Source of the DNA: Planctomycetota bacterium
GTDB taxonomy: Bacteria; Planctomycetota; UBA1135
Length of the DNA: 64,000 nt
Reading direction: 5' to 3'
Assembly (NCBI GenBank): GCA_008501825.1
Contig: QQUA01000013.1
Location: forward strand, 558,001-622,000
The notes below the pieces were generated by a model that saw nothing but the letters and a program-made list of their open reading frames with translations, did no database searches and was not told the origin of the DNA. The translations under genes and the position numbers were made by a program. Shown here piece by piece: positions 61,601-64,000 of the stretch (position 1 is the stretch's first letter; every line of letters begins with the position of its first letter).

Positions 61601-61711
61601 GAAAGTCGCCGCCGCCGGGTTGGCACTGGAGTTGCCACCACCACCGAAACACGCCGGTACTCCCAACAGGAGGACCAGACAGAGGAGCTTGCTTAGAATT
61701 CGGCTCATCAT
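58634..61711 (-). CDS. Very large glycine-rich lipoprotein with Ig-like domain
   Basis: A protein of 1025 aa with a lipoprotein signal (two Met, helix, lipobox VPAC, Cys21). The mature N-terminus has a Cys cluster (RRCSLGCNSGTCAVNEI) leading into a bacterial Ig-like (Big_5/SbsA-type) domain, IKLSFNDKVDPATVS onward. A second Ig-like region lies near 230-330. The long central part (about 420-850) is packed with Gly runs and GGxGG loops, and the C-terminal domain is beta-rich. It is a likely surface or outer-membrane structural protein. ATG 61708 or 61711; the frame extends to 61969 without protein character. Confidence 0.85.
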   Translation of the reverse strand: MMSRILSKLLCLVLLLGVPACFGGGGNSSANPAAATFRLRRCSLGCNSGTCAVNEIATNQEIKLSFNDKVDPATVSFTTISIVERTTGSSPPGSFLVEGSQVIFRPALLETQSGIRFGFTDGANYEITMLASPQTSVVRSRIGRPNTTALSCVVQTNGVADLVPGNPEVSFTPNQSQPPTQKNFSFEIIFNDLMQKFQLVDPDTGESPTIGVTLVDESIPGRVLEVAVSGTFEASLDQDLLQTVVTFTPDAPFPGNKNGGRYLRLEFSPQIADLAGNTLANSGTFTVPLPDSVIVPGSFLEGFADESQLDPLTSVSGLWAGTAGSLDSGLDPTTGKHSGGGHGLLGPFAPTADFTFDTDGMTFLASEWDIFIQEDVVVDGSLQSPVFMFDQFNVPAGVTIHATGANPLRIATRGEAVVNGVLDVSGEDAPNNFGKYFPILWELIDTIESSLDVTRANAEGGVPGMGALGGGSGGTGGQAWYLLNNYFDSSKNTYTSGIPDPTRFRDGINSDTVHGYNGEGIGGAVSSGRPLLSPDQMAVDRANGGGMGSWAWPPSSNLVPAPTGNKVIQSHFNTVSGLYYKIALHRSRGGGGGGFWSDGTAGGYYDSSGTDPLGVAFSSAPEIYDPVIDESRDAWEYNSLLAWDELDAQAIPDAAGGVADLLTNFPGVETLDPNHANGNRLLGGAGGGGAGCGEHGSWDDDALSTDGFIDTYRNGDGGGGGAGGGALQFQVGGRLAVGGLIQATGGHGADSEFMSNVPHFDINAIIYGTPGDAGGGGGSGGGILIQVAGDMTVDPDAVDVQGGRGGIGSAGNHGGEGGSGLVRFETATGSESLATLQAMVVPDGAVDLAPIGQAGSANVSAVANAFMTGEGDITASDGSLFRGNSSGVRSLWYAPDAAILLLTFESYAIRCSYDAQDGNGVQSLVFDLSNPPDPGVTPIWVAFQTGFGNPAPGAPVEPDEGSESEWIIPGFGTITDGLVELQASLARMVRFQIVFDHDLLATLIGTNPGAYFQVDSVEFGWEGDS

Positions 61712-61778
61712 GCAAGAGGGAGACCCGGACCCAAGTCCACCCAAGAACCGATGGGGGACGGCTCCGAAGCTGCGGGGA

Positions 61779-61787
61779 AGTCTAGCA
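61779..61787 (-). promoter_or_regulatory. Candidate extended -10 promoter of the large lipoprotein
   Basis: TGCTAGACT on the minus strand, almost identical to the element before exbB, lies in the 133-bp divergent gap and predicts a leader of about 60 nt. Confidence 0.4.
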
Positions 61788-61844
61788 CACAAGCTGCTTT
61801 GACCACCGTTACTTAGGGGACTCGGCGAGCTCGGTTCCACGTTC

Positions 61845-62768
61845 ATGGAGAGACTGTTGCGAATTTCGTTCCCACTGCTTTCGGTCGCCGCCTTAAGCCT
61901 ACTCAGCCCTTCTCCTCGAGGGGCTGCCGGGGTGGCGTTTCCAAGTACCGTTCCCATCGGAGCCTCCATCGCTTTGATCGAAACCCTGCCGGGTCGGGAA
62001 GAACCGGCCGAAGAACTTTTCGTTCACGCCCGCACCCTGGCTGAGCGAGTTCGCACAGGAACCCTTCCCGGCCAAGAAATCGCTCTGCGGCGCCGATTGG
62101 AGTTGGCGGTCCGTTCCCTGGCCAGCTTGCCGAACGCCGCGGAACTGCCGTGGGAGGCCTGGATGGAGGCCCACCGGACCACCCTGCCCGAACTCACCGA
62201 GGAACTCTTCCTCGCCGCCCGGCAAGCCATGGGAAGCCAAATCGTGCCCCTGGCCATGTCGCTGGATCGTTGGGACAGTCCCCGCAGGATGCGGGTGGAC
62301 ATGCACCAAACGCTTTGGGCCTACGATCCGATCGAAGGGCGCAACGCCAGTCGCCGGGTTCTGATCAAAGAAAAAAGCCGCAGCAACAGCCCGCTGAAGG
62401 CGGAATTGATCCGGGAAGTGATTGCCCATCAGCCGGGCATGGAAGCCGAAGCCCTCTTGCTGGAAGTCGCTCAGAGCAGCCATCTGCCGGAGGAATGGGC
62501 TCGCCGGGAAGCCATCCGCGCCTTACGCGAGCGCAACAACCGCCAAAGCGCTCAAAAGGTGGCCACCGAAATGCTGGCTCAGTTTTTGGCCAATCCCAAC
62601 AATCTCGGCATCCGCATGGAAGCTTTTCAAGCTTGCATGAGCCTTTATCCGGCCCTAGGAATGCCCTTCCTGACCGGAGAGCAGGCGGTGCCGGCCAGCC
62701 AGCCTCAATTGGAAGAATTCATGGAGGCCATGCGCCGGCGTTACGGTCTGGTTTCCGACGACTCCTAA
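61845..62768 (+). CDS. Exported helical protein of unknown function
   Basis: A 307-aa protein with a signal peptide (about 5-28, ending near RGAAG). The body is almost all helix with Arg/Glu/Leu/Ala composition and repeat-like units such as PEEWARREAIRALRERNN and KVATEMLAQFLANPNN, suggesting HEAT-type repeats. No family or motif is recognised. It is divergent from the large lipoprotein and followed 6 bp later by tatD. Confidence 0.75.
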   Translation: MERLLRISFPLLSVAALSLLSPSPRGAAGVAFPSTVPIGASIALIETLPGREEPAEELFVHARTLAERVRTGTLPGQEIALRRRLELAVRSLASLPNAAELPWEAWMEAHRTTLPELTEELFLAARQAMGSQIVPLAMSLDRWDSPRRMRVDMHQTLWAYDPIEGRNASRRVLIKEKSRSNSPLKAELIREVIAHQPGMEAEALLLEVAQSSHLPEEWARREAIRALRERNNRQSAQKVATEMLAQFLANPNNLGIRMEAFQACMSLYPALGMPFLTGEQAVPASQPQLEEFMEAMRRRYGLVSDDS

Positions 62769-62774
62769 CTTCCT

Positions 62775-63590
62775 TTGTCTTCCCCCTCCCCCGCCATCTC
62801 CTTGTTCGACAGTCATTGCCATCTCACCTGGCAAGACGAACGCCACTGTGCCGACACCATTTGGCAACGAGCTCAAGAGGCCGGCGTGAAGCAATGCGTC
62901 ACCGTGGCCACCGACGACGCCACCGCCAAACGCTGCCTCGCCCTATCCGAAAGCCTCCCTGGCGTCTCCGCCTCCGCCGGCTTGCACCCCAACGACGCCG
63001 GCCAGGAAGCCTCCGCCTTGGACCGGGAACTGCAAGCCTTGGAAGCCTTATTGGAAACCGGCGGATTTGTCGCGGTCGGCGAAAGCGGCTTGGACTTCTA
63101 TCGGGATTGGGCCGATCCGGAATTGCAGCGACGGGCATTCCGACGACATTTGGAATGGTCGCAACGATTCCAACTCCCCATCATCGTTCACTGCCGGCAA
63201 GCCGCCCAAGCCACCTTGGAAGAATTGCAGGCCTTTGGAGGCCCGATCCAGGGGGTCATGCATTGTTACTCCGAAGGTCCCGACGAAGTGGAAGCCTTCC
63301 TGGATCTAGGTTTGCACGTTTCCTTCGCCGGCAATCTCAGCTATCCCAAGGCGGAAGTCTTACGCCTTGCCGCTCAACAAGTCCCTGATCACCGCATCCT
63401 AATCGAAACCGATGCGCCCTTCTTGGCCCCTCAAGCTCGGCGGGGTAAACGCAACGAACCGGCTTTCATGGTTCACACCTTGGAATGCCTGGCGCAGACC
63501 CGGCAACAAAGCCGGAACGAATTGGCCGCCCTCACCACCGCCAATGCCGAAAGCCTGTTTGGGTTGAGCCGCTCCCCTGTCCTGGACTGA
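62775..63590 (+). CDS. tatD: TatD family metal-dependent hydrolase/DNase
   Basis: A cytoplasmic TIM-barrel enzyme of 271 aa with 3'-5' exonuclease activity known in the family. Metal ligands are FDSHCHL, VGESGLDFYRD, PIIVHCR, GVMHCYSEG and ILIETDAPFLAP. TTG 62775 is the best start: it follows the previous stop by 6 bp and places the conserved FDSHCHL about ten residues in. Confidence 0.93.
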   Translation: MSSPSPAISLFDSHCHLTWQDERHCADTIWQRAQEAGVKQCVTVATDDATAKRCLALSESLPGVSASAGLHPNDAGQEASALDRELQALEALLETGGFVAVGESGLDFYRDWADPELQRRAFRRHLEWSQRFQLPIIVHCRQAAQATLEELQAFGGPIQGVMHCYSEGPDEVEAFLDLGLHVSFAGNLSYPKAEVLRLAAQQVPDHRILIETDAPFLAPQARRGKRNEPAFMVHTLECLAQTRQQSRNELAALTTANAESLFGLSRSPVLD

Positions 63591-63628
63591 GACCGGTTCT
63601 CGAATAAAACCAGTTAGCCAAATTTGCT

Positions 63629-64000
63629 TCAATCGGAAGGCGGCGTCCAAGCCCGCAAAGAAGCGGAGTCGGGCAATTCCGGCGGGCCGGGCAAACCGGA
63701 ATAACTTTGTTGCACCTCATAAAGTTGGCCGCTTTCAAAGTCGACCCAAAACACTCGGCGGCCACCGTATCCCGCTTGCTTCGGCCAAGCCCAACAGCCT
63801 TGAAACAACCCTTTGGAATCGCGGCCCTGCCGCAAGTAATAAGCCAATCTCAAAGAAACTCCGGCTTCCGTGGGTAACAGTCCGGCGGGAAGCAGGGCCA
63901 ATCTCAAATTCTGCGCTCCGGATTCCACCATCGGCGGCGGATAAGCGACTAAATCCCACAAGCCTTTCTTTTGGCCGGTGATGTCCTGCCACCCTTGTTG
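63629..64000 (-). CDS. Partial CDS, unknown protein, 5' part beyond window
   Basis: The frame is open to the right edge, so this is a C-terminal fragment of about 123 aa. It contains GKKGLW-like turns, aromatic and Arg-rich strands such as GRRVFWVDFESGQLYEV and a Pro-rich end, which suggests an extracytoplasmic beta-rich domain. No family is recognised. It is convergent with tatD. Confidence 0.55.
   Translation of the reverse strand, partial: QQGWQDITGQKKGLWDLVAYPPPMVESGAQNLRLALLPAGLLPTEAGVSLRLAYYLRQGRDSKGLFQGCWAWPKQAGYGGRRVFWVDFESGQLYEVQQSYSGLPGPPELPDSASLRAWTPPSD

Noticed and set aside
62150..63388. 412-codon plus-strand frame over the exported protein and tatD genes
   Set aside because: It runs out of frame through two well-supported genes and its translation is Arg/Gly/Ser/Pro-rich without motifs.
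1..64000. tRNA, rRNA, tmRNA genes or CRISPR arrays
   Set aside because: No cloverleaf-like sequences, rRNA stretches or regularly spaced repeats were noticed on either strand by eye.

Overview
The window is GC-rich, densely coded bacterial DNA that fits the Planctomycetota or a close PVC-superphylum relative best. The strongest lineage clue is an 84-codon gene (18826-19080) matching the PVC-specific small basic protein family. It is supported by a division/cell-wall (dcw) cluster that stops after murB without ddl, ftsQ, ftsA or ftsZ, and by several very large exported lipoproteins. No rRNA, tRNA or CRISPR array was seen.

Layout. (1) About 14.0 kb down to the left edge, minus strand: mraZ-rsmH-ftsL-ftsI-murE-murF-mraY-ftsW-LysM protein-murG-murC-murB-inositol-phosphatase-family gene. 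Nearly all junctions are start/stop overlaps, and the promoter carries three TGGG boxes at 10-bp spacing, the signature of MraZ autoregulation. (2) 14.3-20 kb: a Zn-ribbon protein, a GNAT-type acyltransferase, a lipoprotein, der, queE, the small basic protein and a SPOR-like membrane protein. (3) 20-37 kb, plus strand: a type 4 uracil-DNA glycosylase, then an envelope machine made of a PilM/GspL-like protein, a PilO/GspM-like protein, an FN3 membrane protein, a TPR-lipoprotein secretin, two exported TPR proteins, one ExbB and two ExbD, a PLP decarboxylase and a second TPR-lipoprotein secretin, closed by a strong terminator. (4) 37-43.3 kb: a HAD phosphatase and a peptide ABC transporter split into divergent oppDF and oppABC halves. 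(5) 43.3-53.2 kb: a lipoprotein, ridA-like, coaD, comEC, comM, a GT-C-like membrane protein, a sulfatase-fold hydrolase with Thr at the nucleophile position and a DASS-type anion transporter. (6) 53.2-64 kb: a methyltransferase, a 956-bp insertion-sequence-like element with 24-bp inverted repeats, proline dehydrogenase, a DHH phosphoesterase, an amidohydrolase, a glycine-rich 1025-aa lipoprotein, an exported protein, tatD and a partial gene at the right edge.

How the genes fit together. The dcw operon makes meso-diaminopimelate-type peptidoglycan precursors (MurE carries DNPR) and keeps the septal pair FtsW/FtsI although FtsZ is not encoded here. The 20.8-36.9 kb block looks like a proton-motive-force-driven, secretin-based trans-envelope assembly and is the best candidate for an undescribed system. 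comEC-comM suggest DNA uptake, for which a secretin would be the natural outer-membrane port. Several operon-head genes have a -10-like hexamer only 6-9 nt before the start codon, which suggests leaderless transcripts.
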